This document shows positions 20,331 through 28,777 of a stretch of DNA of 64,000 nucleotides, piece after piece. Under the pieces are notes generated by a model. The model was not told the origin of the DNA. It did not search any database and saw only the letters and a list, made by a program, of their open reading frames with translations. The translations under genes were made by a program, and so were the position numbers. Within the stretch, counting starts at the first letter, position 1. Every line of letters starts with the position of its first letter. The DNA is from Streptomyces uncialis (GTDB lineage Bacteria > Actinomycetota > Actinomycetes > Streptomycetales > Streptomycetaceae). The stretch covers positions 124,001 through 188,000 of the forward strand of contig NZ_LFBV01000002.1 of NCBI RefSeq assembly GCF_001905345.1, given 5' to 3'.

Positions 20331-20542
20331 CCGGGCTGGGCGCGGGGTGAAATGTTGCCTCCGTGCCAGCCCTCTCCGGCTTGGGGCGTTGAGGCGGCAG
20401 GGCGGTCCGGCGGAGCAGTCCCCGGGCCTATGGGGCCGGATGCGGCCGGAGCTGGAGCAGTCTTCGAGCAGGTGGGTCCAGGCGGGCCTCGGACCGTCCG
20501 TTCGGCTCCGCCGTACCACGAGGGACGCTCACTCTTCGGCTA

Positions 20543-20911
20543 TCAGAAGATCTCGATCCGAGTCACCTTGTGCACGTGGCCGGGGTTCCACGCACTCCAT
20601 TTTCCCATGGTGACGCTTTCGATCCTCGGGTTGCCCACACTCCTCTGGAACTGAATTTCCGCTCTGTTGTTGCCTGACTCAATCCAGTTGATGCCATAGA
20701 TGGCGACGCCCATGAACCCGCGGTCGGCGAAACAGAGAACGCTCTGACCGTTGTTGCCGTGGACCTCCAGATAGTCGGTCCGGTCGCAACTCACGCGGTG
20801 GATGAGCGGTGAGACACGGTCGCTTGCGGCGCTGGCTGGTAGAGCCGTTGCAGCCAGGGCGGCCATCGTGGCGGCAATGACTCCGAGAGTTCGACGTAAG
20901 GACGATTTCAT
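20543..20911 (-). CDS. Secreted beta/gamma-crystallin-like small protein
   Basis: 122 residues from the ATG at 20911. A Sec signal (MKSSLRRTLGVIAATMAALA, cleavage likely after PASA) is followed by a mature domain of about 92 residues. The mature part has CDRTDYLEVHGNNGQSVLCFADRG and VAIYGINWIESGNNRAEIQF. The C...DYLEV...CFA.RG...GNN pattern matches the beta/gamma-crystallin fold of Streptomyces killer-toxin-like and metalloproteinase-inhibitor proteins, with two Cys forming the usual disulfide. The role could be inhibition of a protease or antifungal activity; the sequence does not decide. The upstream AGGAAGT site supports this start. It is a single gene. Confidence 0.75.
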   Translation of the reverse strand: MKSSLRRTLGVIAATMAALAATALPASAASDRVSPLIHRVSCDRTDYLEVHGNNGQSVLCFADRGFMGVAIYGINWIESGNNRAEIQFQRSVGNPRIESVTMGKWSAWNPGHVHKVTRIEIF

Positions 20912-21292
20912 ACTTCCTCCAGCGTTTGTTGCGGACATGTGCCCGTACGTGACGAGCACATCCAGATCTTCGGAACTCTTGCGTATCCCACGCCCATGGT
21001 GGCCAGTAGGGTGGTCCGTAACCGCAGGGCTGAACTCGTGGGGCATTTCCATGGCTTCGCCCGGCTGCGAGAACAGCGCGACCGGGGAGAACCCGTTTCA
21101 CCGCAGTGCCCGGGCGGACAGTTTGCCGGGGCATGGTGCGACTACCCGGCTTCAGTCTCCCGCCGGACTCTCGCCTGCCACTGGACTCTACGGGCGGCGG
21201 CTCGGCGGGCGATTGAACCTTCGCGACATGCCGATTGAATATCGGCGCCACGAGATAGGAACGCCACACCGAGAGAGGCGGATCGACGGGCG

Positions 21293-22270
21293 ATGGCAGG
21301 TACTGAGGCAGGGGCCGACGACTCGCGGGGGGCGTTCTCCCTGGACACCACTACCCCGGGTCCCTTACCGCGAGGATTCGCCAGCTTCCGCCGCGAGTGG
21401 GAGACACAGGTCGGTGACGGCTTCCCGCTACCGACCTTCAGCCCGGCCACGACGGGCGACTTCCGGGTCGAGGGCCGCGTCGCGAAGGTACGCGATGCGG
21501 CGATCACCGATGTCAACTGCGCATCAGCCATCCGGACCGCCGCCCTCGGCGATGTCGAGGATCAGGTGCGGATGTGGGTCGTGCAGCGCGGCGCATGGAC
21601 TCTTGGCGGCCCCGGTGATGAGCACACCGTATCCGCCGGGCAGTTCCTCCTTCGGCACGTCGGGCGGCCCTCGCACTTCGCGACGGCCCCACACACGACG
21701 GCGAAGATCGTCGTACTACCCGCCACCATGCTCAAACCGTTGCTCGGGAACCAGATCGTTGCCGGCTCGCTGGACTCGGCCGAGGTGCGCCTGCTCGTGG
21801 CTCACACGAACATGATCCACGCCAACGTGACCGACCTCGGCCCGGCCGGTGTGCGAGCCGCCCACAGCGCTCTGATCGAACTGGCCAAGGCGGTGGCAGG
21901 ACACCGGTTCGACGACAAGGAACCCTTACTGGCTTCCGCCCTCGCCCAGGCCGCGAAGGACCTGGCGGACAGCCGACTCACCGACCCCTCCCTCTCCTCC
22001 AGCATGCTCGCAAGCGAACTCAGTGTCTCCGTACGCACTCTGCAACGGGCGTTCGCCACAGGAGGAGAACCAGTGACCGCCTACATCCGCCGCAGGCGGC
22101 TGGAAGAAGCGCGGCTCGCCCTCACCGCACCGTTCGGCCGGCTGAACATCTCGGAACTCGCCGCCCACTGGCAGTTCGCGGACAGCAGCCACTTCATCCG
22201 GGCCTTCAAGACACACTATGGCCAGACACCCACCGACCATGCCGGCCGGGCAAGGTCCCGAAAGGAATGA
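21293..22270 (+). CDS. AraC-family transcriptional regulator
   Basis: 325 residues. The N-terminal half (about 25-200) is a cupin-like ligand/dimer domain of the AraC_binding_2 type (SFRREWETQV...DRVWVVQRG-like, VSAGQFLLRHVGRPSHF). The C-terminal AraC DNA-binding domain (about 225-320) has two helix-turn-helices: MLASELSVSVRTLQRAFATGG and ISELAAHWQFADSSHFIRAFKTHYGQTP. No regulated gene is obvious, since its neighbours are fragments. The ligand is unknown. The 20912-21292 stretch before it has no gene. Confidence 0.88.
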   Translation: MAGTEAGADDSRGAFSLDTTTPGPLPRGFASFRREWETQVGDGFPLPTFSPATTGDFRVEGRVAKVRDAAITDVNCASAIRTAALGDVEDQVRMWVVQRGAWTLGGPGDEHTVSAGQFLLRHVGRPSHFATAPHTTAKIVVLPATMLKPLLGNQIVAGSLDSAEVRLLVAHTNMIHANVTDLGPAGVRAAHSALIELAKAVAGHRFDDKEPLLASALAQAAKDLADSRLTDPSLSSSMLASELSVSVRTLQRAFATGGEPVTAYIRRRRLEEARLALTAPFGRLNISELAAHWQFADSSHFIRAFKTHYGQTPTDHAGRARSRKE

Positions 22271-22282
22271 AGTCCCCCCGGC

Positions 22283-22463
22283 GAAGACGAGTGGGGGCAC
22301 CTGCACAGCCTCGCCACCCTGGAGGTCTTCGGGCCCGCCGCGATCGTCGGCGGCCACCAGGCGGAGTTCTTCCGCTCGGCCATGCGGAACATGGGCCTGA
22401 GACCACAGTTCGCCACTGATCTCAGCGACGGGCCTGTCACTCCCGTGCACAGCTGGCGTGAGC
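22283..22463 (+). pseudogene. Unidentified gene fragment
   Basis: A plus-strand frame reads DEWGHLHSLATLEVFGPAAIVGG and FFRSAMRNMGLRPQFATDLSDGP. It has protein-like composition but no start codon and no family that I recognise. It is probably the remnant of a longer gene interrupted between the AraC regulator and the next fragment. Confidence 0.3.
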
Positions 22464-22568
22464 CGAGCACTGCCTGGTGTCGTTCCTCTCGCGCGGCGCC
22501 CTCGTGATGTCACGCGGCGTGCTTCACCGCGGTGCGGTGACCGTTCGACCGGGCTTTCACGGCAACAG

Positions 22569-22859
22569 ATGACTGCCAGTACCAGAAGAAGCTCAGACTG
22601 CCAGAGCTTCCTTCCCCTCGCTAGCGTGATCGAAATGCTCGGACTCGCGGTCCGGTCCCGGTACGAATGGCTGAGATTCGAGGACGTCTACGCCACTTCG
22701 GCCTGGGCATCGATACTCGTCAGCGCCGGTGTCGTCGAATGGTTCGTCGTCCACCGCACCCTCAAGCCCCTCGCCCGCAGACCCCGCCCGCGCGGGACTC
22801 CCGCCGTCACCCCAGGAGGGGCGACCACCATTCCCCGCACAGGACGCATACCCGCGTAA
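22569..22859 (+). pseudogene. Possible ABC transporter permease C-terminal fragment
   Basis: The frame from an ATG at 22569 reads IEMLGLAVRSRYEWLRFEDVYA...ASILVSAGVVEWFVVHRTLKPLARR and stops at 22857-22859. Residues from about 22 onward resemble the last transmembrane helix and tail of SsuC/TauC-type permeases (Gly-Leu...Arg-x-Trp-Leu...Val-Tyr...hydrophobic helix...Leu-x-x-Leu-x-Arg-Arg). The rest of the permease is missing, so this would be a relic. It might alternatively be a small single-helix membrane protein. Confidence 0.35.
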
Positions 22860-23041
22860 CGAACGATCCCAGGGGCTGAGGTGTCACACGTCGAGTGCGT
22901 GGGCGCGGTGGGGCCGTGCGGTCGCCTCGTCGTTCGGTGTGCCGGTATCGAGGCAGCGTGCAGAATACCCACGAGCCGTTCGGCGAGTTGGCGCCGGGCA
23001 GCGTTTTTGCTCAACCCGGCTTCATGGATGAGGAGTTGCAT

Positions 23042-24241
23042 ATGGAGGCACAGGACTCGCAGGACACGGCCAAGAGGCTGCGGGCCATCTGCAACGAAGT
23101 GTCGGACCGCTTCTTTGAGCGGGCTGACGTGGTGCGAACTCTCGTGATGACGCTGTTGGCCGGCCAGCACTCGCTGGTACTCGGCCCGCCCGGAACGGCG
23201 AAGTCTGAGATGGCCCGGGAGCTCACGGGCAGGGTCGAGGGTGCGACCTACTGGGAAATCCTCCTTTCGAAGTTCACCGCGCCGACAAGGATCTTCGGTC
23301 CCATCGACGTCGCCGCACTGGCCCGGGGTGAGTACCGTCAGGTCTACGAGGGCCGCGCCACGACGGCGCACATCGCGTTCATCGACGAGATCTTCAAATG
23401 CTCCACGGCGGCGCTGAACGAGACGTTGGGCTTCCTGAATGAACGGCTCTACCACCCAGAGAACGGCGGCAAACCACTCTCCTGCCCGTTGATCGGAGCC
23501 ATCACGGCGAGCAACGAACTGCCTATCGGAGAGGATTCGGCCGCGATCTACGACCGGCTGCTGGTGCGGATCGAAGTCGGGTATCTGGCTGACCCATCGA
23601 ACTTCGCCGCGCTGGTGCGCTCCGCCGTCAACCGACCGGCCCCGTTGACGCGGACCACGGTCGAACTGAGCGCATTGCAGCACGCCGTGGCCGAAGCCGT
23701 CCCGGCCGTGGATCTCCCCGATGTGATGGTGGACGCGGTGTGTACGCTGCGAGCCGCCCTGCGCCGCAAGGAACTCATCGCCTCTGACCGCCGCTGGCGG
23801 CAGGCGGTGGGGCTGCTCCAGGCATCTGCGTTCCTGGATGGCCGCCCAGCGGTCACCGAGGCCGATCTGGCGGTACTCACCCACGTGCTGTGGGACTCCC
23901 CCACCGAGCGCCCGACCGTCGAACGCGAAGTACTGCAGCTGGTCAACCCCGATGCCAAGGAGGCACTCGACCTGGCCGATGTCATCGAGGAGCTGGAGGC
24001 CCAGCTCGAAGCCATGGCCGGGCAGTCACGCGAGGCGCTGAGCGAGTGGGTCATCAAGAAGGCCCACAACAAGCTCGCCACAGCCGGGAACAGGTTGGCG
24101 AAGCTGCGTAAGGAGGCAGCGGGCGCCGGGCGGTCCACTGCCGCCATCGACCGAGTCACCGGCCGCCAGCGCGCCGTTCGCGCCCGTGTTCTCACCGAGG
24201 CCCTCGGCATGGACGCGAGCATGGTGCAGACCCAGCTCTGA
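23042..24241 (+). CDS. MoxR/RavA-like AAA+ ATPase
   Basis: 399 residues from the ATG at 23042, chosen because GAGGAG lies 6 nt upstream; the frame is open further back. It has Walker A LGPPGTAKSEMARELTG (about 55-71), the MoxR-specific stretch TAPTRIFGPIDVAALARGEY, Walker B HIAFIDEIFKC (about 113) and the sensor region IGAITASNELP. A helical C-terminal lid (about 200-270) and a coiled, Lys/Arg-rich tail (EELEAQLEAMAG...) follow. It matches the RavA subgroup of MoxR ATPases. The adjacent VWA gene, 19 bp downstream, is the usual partner (RavA-ViaA). Such pairs act as chaperones for metalloenzymes or membrane complexes. Confidence 0.85.
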   Translation: MEAQDSQDTAKRLRAICNEVSDRFFERADVVRTLVMTLLAGQHSLVLGPPGTAKSEMARELTGRVEGATYWEILLSKFTAPTRIFGPIDVAALARGEYRQVYEGRATTAHIAFIDEIFKCSTAALNETLGFLNERLYHPENGGKPLSCPLIGAITASNELPIGEDSAAIYDRLLVRIEVGYLADPSNFAALVRSAVNRPAPLTRTTVELSALQHAVAEAVPAVDLPDVMVDAVCTLRAALRRKELIASDRRWRQAVGLLQASAFLDGRPAVTEADLAVLTHVLWDSPTERPTVEREVLQLVNPDAKEALDLADVIEELEAQLEAMAGQSREALSEWVIKKAHNKLATAGNRLAKLRKEAAGAGRSTAAIDRVTGRQRAVRARVLTEALGMDASMVQTQL

Positions 24242-24260
24242 GCACCGGGAGGTCACAGCC

Positions 24261-25865
24261 ATGGGCAGGACTCCGAGCAGGCACAACGAGTCGTCGAGCC
24301 GGGCCGGGGGGAAGCTGAGCACCTCCGCCACAGCTCCCGAGCGGCACCGCACAACCGTCGTCGTGGACCGCTTCGACCAGATCTCCTGGCGCGACACCTA
24401 CGAGCAGTCGGCCGGACTCAGCGAGCTGGCCAAGGAGCTGAACGAGCGCTATGGCTGCGGCGCCGACCTCTTGGCCGACGCGTTTCAGGCCGCCTACAAG
24501 GTCAGTGCGCGGTTGCGCGAGCGCGCGGAGATGGACCGCTCCCGATTGGTCAACCACCAGATCATCACCGCATTGGCAGAGTCATGTGAGTTCGCCGAGC
24601 TGCGCCGGGTGACGGTCGGCGACCCCTATGCCGCAGCCATGGCCGTACTCGCCCAGGCCCCCGCACTGCGCCGGATGCTGGAACACTCCCGCAACGCCCA
24701 GGAACAAGCTGAGCAGGTGGAGAAGGCCCAGCAGAATGCCGCAAGCGATGCAACCACTCTGTGCGAGGCGCTCCGACGAACAGCCGGCAGCGCCGACGAG
24801 GACACCGCAGTCTCGGCATCCGACGCCGTACAACATTCCATCAAGGCGGCCACAGCTGCCGCGCGGCAGAGCGACCGAAGTGCCGCGCAGGCCCTCCCGG
24901 CGGCGGCACCCGGTATGGGTGCCACCGCGCGCAGTGCGGCGATGAAGGCCGTCGAGATCGTGCGAGGGGAAGCCGCGCTGATGCGGGCATGGGGCATTGG
25001 TCCAGGCGAGCTGGAGAAAATGCCGTTCGACCAGCGCGCTCAGCTCGCCGAGCGGCTGCGCACCGGCCGTCTCGCGCAGTGGGCCGAGCTGATCGGTCGA
25101 TTCCGGCAGATGGCGAGCGGTGAACGCGCCCGAAAGGTGGCGAACGCCACCGGGGAGCTGGTCGGCGTCACGCTCGGCGATGATCTCTCCCGCGTCATCC
25201 CCTCCGAACTCGTCAACCTCGGCCTGCCGGAGCTGCGTGCAGTGTTCGCCGCGCGCTACGCCGCAGGGGAGCTGATGCTCTACCACAGTCAGGGGGAGCA
25301 GGCCACCGGCCAGGGCGCCATCATCGCGTGCGTAGACACCTCGCACTCCATGTACCTCGCGGGGCGGGACGGGGTCAGCCGTGAGGCGTGGGCCAAGGCA
25401 TGCGCCCTGGCGCTGCTGGACCAGGCCCGCCATGCCAAGCGTGACTTCGTCGGCATCCTGTTCTCCGCTGCCGACAAGATCCAGGTCTTCCGCTTCCCGG
25501 CCGGCCAACCCGCCGACCCAGCCCAGGTGCTCGACTTCGCGGAGACCTTCCTCGGCGGTGGCACCAGCTACCAGACGCCCCTGACTGCGGCCGGCGAACT
25601 ACTGGCAGAGGAGCTCAACGACGCCGCCCGTGGACGTGGCGACATCGTGATGATCACCGACGATGAGTGCGGCATCGCCGAGGAGTGGATGCGTGGCTGG
25701 AACATCGCCAAGCATCGGTTGGGCTTCCGTGTCTTCGGCGTGGCCATCGGCGCCCCGCGCGCCACCGAAGCCGACTCGGTCCTGGACGCCCTGTGCGACA
25801 ACCTCCGCTCCATCGAGGACCTCACTGATGTCTCCGCCGCCGCTGACCTCTTCCGCATGATCTAA
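24261..25865 (+). CDS. VWA-domain protein, ViaA-like partner of the MoxR ATPase
   Basis: 534 residues from the ATG at 24261 (GGGAGGT upstream); the longer frame would overlap the ATPase gene. The N-terminal 330 residues are helical, with Ala/Gln-rich segments around 150-240. A von Willebrand factor A domain follows from about 360: AIIACVDTSHSMYLAGRDG holds the MIDAS DxSxS, then LGGGTSYQTPL (the MIDAS Thr region) and GDIVMITDDECGI (the MIDAS Asp). This is the ViaA/CoxE arrangement, in which a divalent-cation-dependent VWA domain binds the ATPase's client. It forms a two-gene operon with the preceding MoxR gene. Confidence 0.85.
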   Translation: MGRTPSRHNESSSRAGGKLSTSATAPERHRTTVVVDRFDQISWRDTYEQSAGLSELAKELNERYGCGADLLADAFQAAYKVSARLRERAEMDRSRLVNHQIITALAESCEFAELRRVTVGDPYAAAMAVLAQAPALRRMLEHSRNAQEQAEQVEKAQQNAASDATTLCEALRRTAGSADEDTAVSASDAVQHSIKAATAAARQSDRSAAQALPAAAPGMGATARSAAMKAVEIVRGEAALMRAWGIGPGELEKMPFDQRAQLAERLRTGRLAQWAELIGRFRQMASGERARKVANATGELVGVTLGDDLSRVIPSELVNLGLPELRAVFAARYAAGELMLYHSQGEQATGQGAIIACVDTSHSMYLAGRDGVSREAWAKACALALLDQARHAKRDFVGILFSAADKIQVFRFPAGQPADPAQVLDFAETFLGGGTSYQTPLTAAGELLAEELNDAARGRGDIVMITDDECGIAEEWMRGWNIAKHRLGFRVFGVAIGAPRATEADSVLDALCDNLRSIEDLTDVSAAADLFRMI

Positions 25866-26390
25866 ACCCCTTTGAGGTGGAAAATGCCGTTGCTTTGGTC
25901 GGGTAGCCGGTTGTTTCAAGGCCACGACGATTGGTGGTCGACGGCGGCTGGAGGGTTCGCCTGGAGCTTTGCCGGCGTAGCCGGTGATGCAGGAACGGAT
26001 CTTGCGGGGGCAGCCACGGGATCTTCGCGGGGTAGGAGGCTGTGACCGATTTCGGGGAGTTCGAGGCGTCGGTCCCGCTCGTGGGCTGAGAGGGAAAAGC
26101 CGCTCGGTGAGATCACTGAGCGGCGGACAACGTCCAGGGCCCGGGTGAACGAGGTCCGTTCGGCAGTGCTGTGGCGCCAGCAGGCGGCCACGTCGAGCGG
26201 GCCCCGGGTGCTCGGCCCGGGTGAGGGCCTGGTCGGTGGAGCGGGTCGGCGATCGAGGTGATGGGGCGGCCGGGGTCGGGTAGCGGGTCGCGGGCGGCTT
26301 CGGTGACTTTCCCGGTGGCGGCGTTGGGGCATCTGCCGACCCGGCCGCGGGCGGCGGCCAGGACCTCGCGGGCTGCACGCCTCTGAGCGG
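25866..26390 (-). pseudogene. Degenerate region, possible DDE transposase C-terminal relic
   Basis: The minus strand contains RTSFTRALDVVRRSVISPSG and LPEIGHSLLPRE, similar in tone to the C-terminal tail of IS4-type DDE transposases of Streptomyces. There are frame changes before and after, and no catalytic core. The assignment to a family is weak. I see no intact gene in this stretch. Confidence 0.35.
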
Positions 26391-26640
26391 GTGGTTTACG
26401 ACAGCCGTGAGGAAGTCGCCCGGCACGATCGGCTCATCGCCTGCGGCGCTGCCCGCCTTGGCCTCGACCACTACCTGGAGGCCCTGATCCGGAAACCGGG
26501 TGCCCTGCCCGGCGCCACCGCCCTTGACCAGGCCCGCGCCGTCGGCCGTTCCGCACCCATCCACGACGCCTGGTGGCAAGCCGCAGTGAAGGCGGCGCAC
26601 GGGAGGGCACCCGGGCCCGGATCGAAGTCCCCCTCCGCCC
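26391..26640 (+). pseudogene. IS21-family transposase (IstA-like) fragment
   Basis: The plus-strand frame reads EVARHDRLIACGAARLGLDHYLEALIRKPGALPGATALDQARA...IHDAWWQAAVKAAHG. This is the characteristic C-terminal part of actinobacterial IS21-type transposases (LDHYLEAL-RKPGALPGATALEQAR). It lacks the N-terminus and catalytic triad. It marks the edge of the cyclodipeptide cluster. Confidence 0.75.
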
Positions 26641-26685
26641 GTTGGGGACATCGGCTCGTCGCCGGACCGTGGGACAGGTGGTCCG

Positions 26686-27909
26686 TCACCAGGTGACGGG
26701 CAGTTCCACCGGCCGGGTGAAGAGATAGGTGTCCGGTTCCCAGGCGATGTCCTCGTGTTTGGCCGCCAGGGCCAGGTCCGGCAGGTGTGAGAACAGGGTG
26801 GAGAGCGCGGTCTCCAAGTACATGCGGGCGATGTTGACGCCGAGGCAGAAGTGGGGGCCGGTGCCGAAGGTGATGGCCGGGTCCTCCTGCGCACTGCGGT
26901 CGAGGCGGAATCGTTCTGGTTGTTTGTAGTGTTCCGGGTCCCAGGTCGCGGCGACCCAGGGGGTGATGACGGCGTCGCCGGCCCGGATGAGTACCCCGTG
27001 CATTTCGGTGTCGGTCAACGCGAGGCGGGGCATGGAGGTCATGCCGTTGTGGTGCAGCCGTAGGAGTTCGGCCACCGCGTCGGGCCACAGGGTGGGGTCG
27101 CGCTGTATCCGGGCGAGTTGGTCGCCATGTCGCAGCAGGGTGTACACGCCGGTGGTGACGGGGCCGGTGACCGGTTCGGCGGAGGTGACGAAGAGGTACA
27201 TCACCGTGGCGTGCATCTGCTCCCGGGTGATGGTCCCGTGACGGTGGGCGCGGATCAGTGCCTCCACCGGGTCCCGCGGTTCGCGGTTGTCGTCGTAGTC
27301 CGCCGACTTGGCGTCGATGACTTCGTCAGCGAAGTCGAGCATCCACCGGGTGGACGTGTCGATGGCGGAAGCCGGTGTCGTGTAGTCGACCTGGGAACGT
27401 AGCCGGGGCACGATCTTGCGGCGTTGCCGGGGTGCCACGCGCATGAGGTCGCAAGCCAGTGTCGCCGCCAGCGGATGCGCGTAAGCGCGGTGCAGGTCAG
27501 CGGGGTTGGGGCCATCGCGTAGCGCCGTCGCCAGGTCGGTGGCGGCCAGGGCGACCGCGGGCCTGAGGGCGGTCGCGGCGGCAGGGTTGAAGAACGGCTG
27601 GACCACGCGCCGCACGGTGGTGTGCGCGGGGGGATCGAGGTTGAAGATGCCGCCCGGCACGCTGTTGAAGTCGTCTCCGGCGATGCGCTGCCCGCCCGGG
27701 CAGGTGAGATCGCGCGAGAAGCTGCGGCTCGATCCGATGGCGGTGATGTCGGCGCGGCGGGTGACGAGCCACGCGTGGTGGCCGGAGGGGAACGCCACCC
27801 GGGCGACCGGCCGCTCGCGTCGCAGGAGGTCGAACATCTCCGGTGGCAGCCCGTGTCCGCGGGTGGGAAAGGAGTCGGGCCAGGTCAGGTCATCGGGAAT
27901 CGTGGTCAT
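26686..27909 (-). CDS. Cytochrome P450 of the cyclodipeptide cluster
   Basis: 407 residues from the ATG at 27909, which overlaps the synthase stop by 20 bp, so the two are probably translated together. The heme loop FGTGPHFCLGVNIAR (Cys about 356) and the EXXR-type AVAELLRLHHNG segment are present. The I-helix reads VTSAEPVTGPVTTG instead of the usual AGxE/DTT: the oxygen-activating Thr position is Pro. It is a soluble class I bacterial P450 needing external ferredoxin and reductase, and neither is encoded nearby. In cyclodipeptide pathways such P450s hydroxylate, dehydrogenate, dimerise or couple the diketopiperazine to nucleobases. The exact reaction is unknown. A longer frame to 28035 would run into the synthase. 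Confidence 0.9.
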   Translation of the reverse strand: MTTIPDDLTWPDSFPTRGHGLPPEMFDLLRRERPVARVAFPSGHHAWLVTRRADITAIGSSRSFSRDLTCPGGQRIAGDDFNSVPGGIFNLDPPAHTTVRRVVQPFFNPAAATALRPAVALAATDLATALRDGPNPADLHRAYAHPLAATLACDLMRVAPRQRRKIVPRLRSQVDYTTPASAIDTSTRWMLDFADEVIDAKSADYDDNREPRDPVEALIRAHRHGTITREQMHATVMYLFVTSAEPVTGPVTTGVYTLLRHGDQLARIQRDPTLWPDAVAELLRLHHNGMTSMPRLALTDTEMHGVLIRAGDAVITPWVAATWDPEHYKQPERFRLDRSAQEDPAITFGTGPHFCLGVNIARMYLETALSTLFSHLPDLALAAKHEDIAWEPDTYLFTRPVELPVTW

Positions 27910-28702
27910 CACGGTCGTTCCTCTCGTCGGTGAGCACGGACAGGACATGGCCCGACCCGATGGTGAGACCGGGAACCTGACCGTCGGCCACCACGTCGTA
28001 GACGGGCACCCGGCGGTGGTACACGAACAGGGCACGGGGTCGCGCCAGCACTCCGGTCGAGTCCAGCAGCAGCGGGGACTCGGCGAAGATGTAGCGGGTG
28101 TTGTCCTCGATCTGGGCGGGGGTGGGCTCGGAGTCGATGGAGGCTTCCAGGGCCGTGCGGGTCATCGCGCACACCGCCTCCCGCATCGGGGTCTGCGTGC
28201 GGTACGCCGTCTCGATGCGGGTCCGGACCTCCCGGTAGCGCGGGTGTGCGGCGAAGCGGGTCAGTACGTGGACCCTGGAGTCCGTGTCGGGCACCCCGCA
28301 ATCGGCCAGGGTGCGACGCGCCACATTGCGCATGTTGTGGATGACGCGCTTGGAACGCTGGACCGCGCGCCGTGGCGCCTTGCCCGCGGAGATGTGGCGC
28401 AGTGCTGATTCGGGCGCCCCCGGAAGGACCACGTGCACATCGTCGAAGGAAACCGACGCGCTTCGGCACAGCGCGGTCACGGTCTCCGTTGAGTAGAAGG
28501 AGTTGAACGGTGACAGGCCGAGCACCACGGTGCCGTACCGCTCGGCAAGGCGCGGGTCGTGGAGGTCGAGGCCCTCCACCCGGAACCCGCTGGGAGCGAT
28601 GGGCTCCTGCGGCGGCGAGGGCGGGAGGTCGGTGCCGGTGCTGGCGCCGGTGCCGGTGCCGGTGCCGGGTACGTGTGCGTGTGTGTCCTGGATCTGACTC
28701 AT
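27890..28702 (-). CDS. Cyclodipeptide synthase (CDPS), AlbC-like
   Basis: 270 residues from the ATG at 28702 (GAGGT about 9 nt upstream). CDPSs use two aminoacyl-tRNAs to make a cyclodipeptide. Aligned by eye to AlbC, VVLGLSPFNSFYS holds the nucleophile Ser (AlbC S37) and Asn40. NTRYIFAESPLLLD holds Tyr178 and Glu182, and ALFVYHRRVP holds Tyr202-His203. That puts it in the Asn40 (NYQ) subfamily. The basic RRAVQRSKRVIHNMRNVARR segment matches the tRNA-binding helix 4. The N-terminal 40 residues are a disordered Gly/Thr/Pro repeat (GTGTGTGASTGT) not found in AlbC. It is sandwiched between a methyltransferase and a P450 on the same strand. The amino acids used cannot be predicted reliably here. 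Confidence 0.92.
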   Translation of the reverse strand: MSQIQDTHAHVPGTGTGTGASTGTDLPPSPPQEPIAPSGFRVEGLDLHDPRLAERYGTVVLGLSPFNSFYSTETVTALCRSASVSFDDVHVVLPGAPESALRHISAGKAPRRAVQRSKRVIHNMRNVARRTLADCGVPDTDSRVHVLTRFAAHPRYREVRTRIETAYRTQTPMREAVCAMTRTALEASIDSEPTPAQIEDNTRYIFAESPLLLDSTGVLARPRALFVYHRRVPVYDVVADGQVPGLTIGSGHVLSVLTDERNDRDDHDSR

Positions 28703-28777
28703 GCTGGTGACCTCAATCTTCTGCTGGTCGTTCTGAGTCGGGGGAACCGCGGAGAGCCGGCTCATGGGAGCGGGGTC

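Noticed and set aside
28620..28670. Possible CRISPR-like or minisatellite repeat
   Set aside because: It is only a hexanucleotide run encoding Gly-Thr in the synthase; no spacers and no cas genes.
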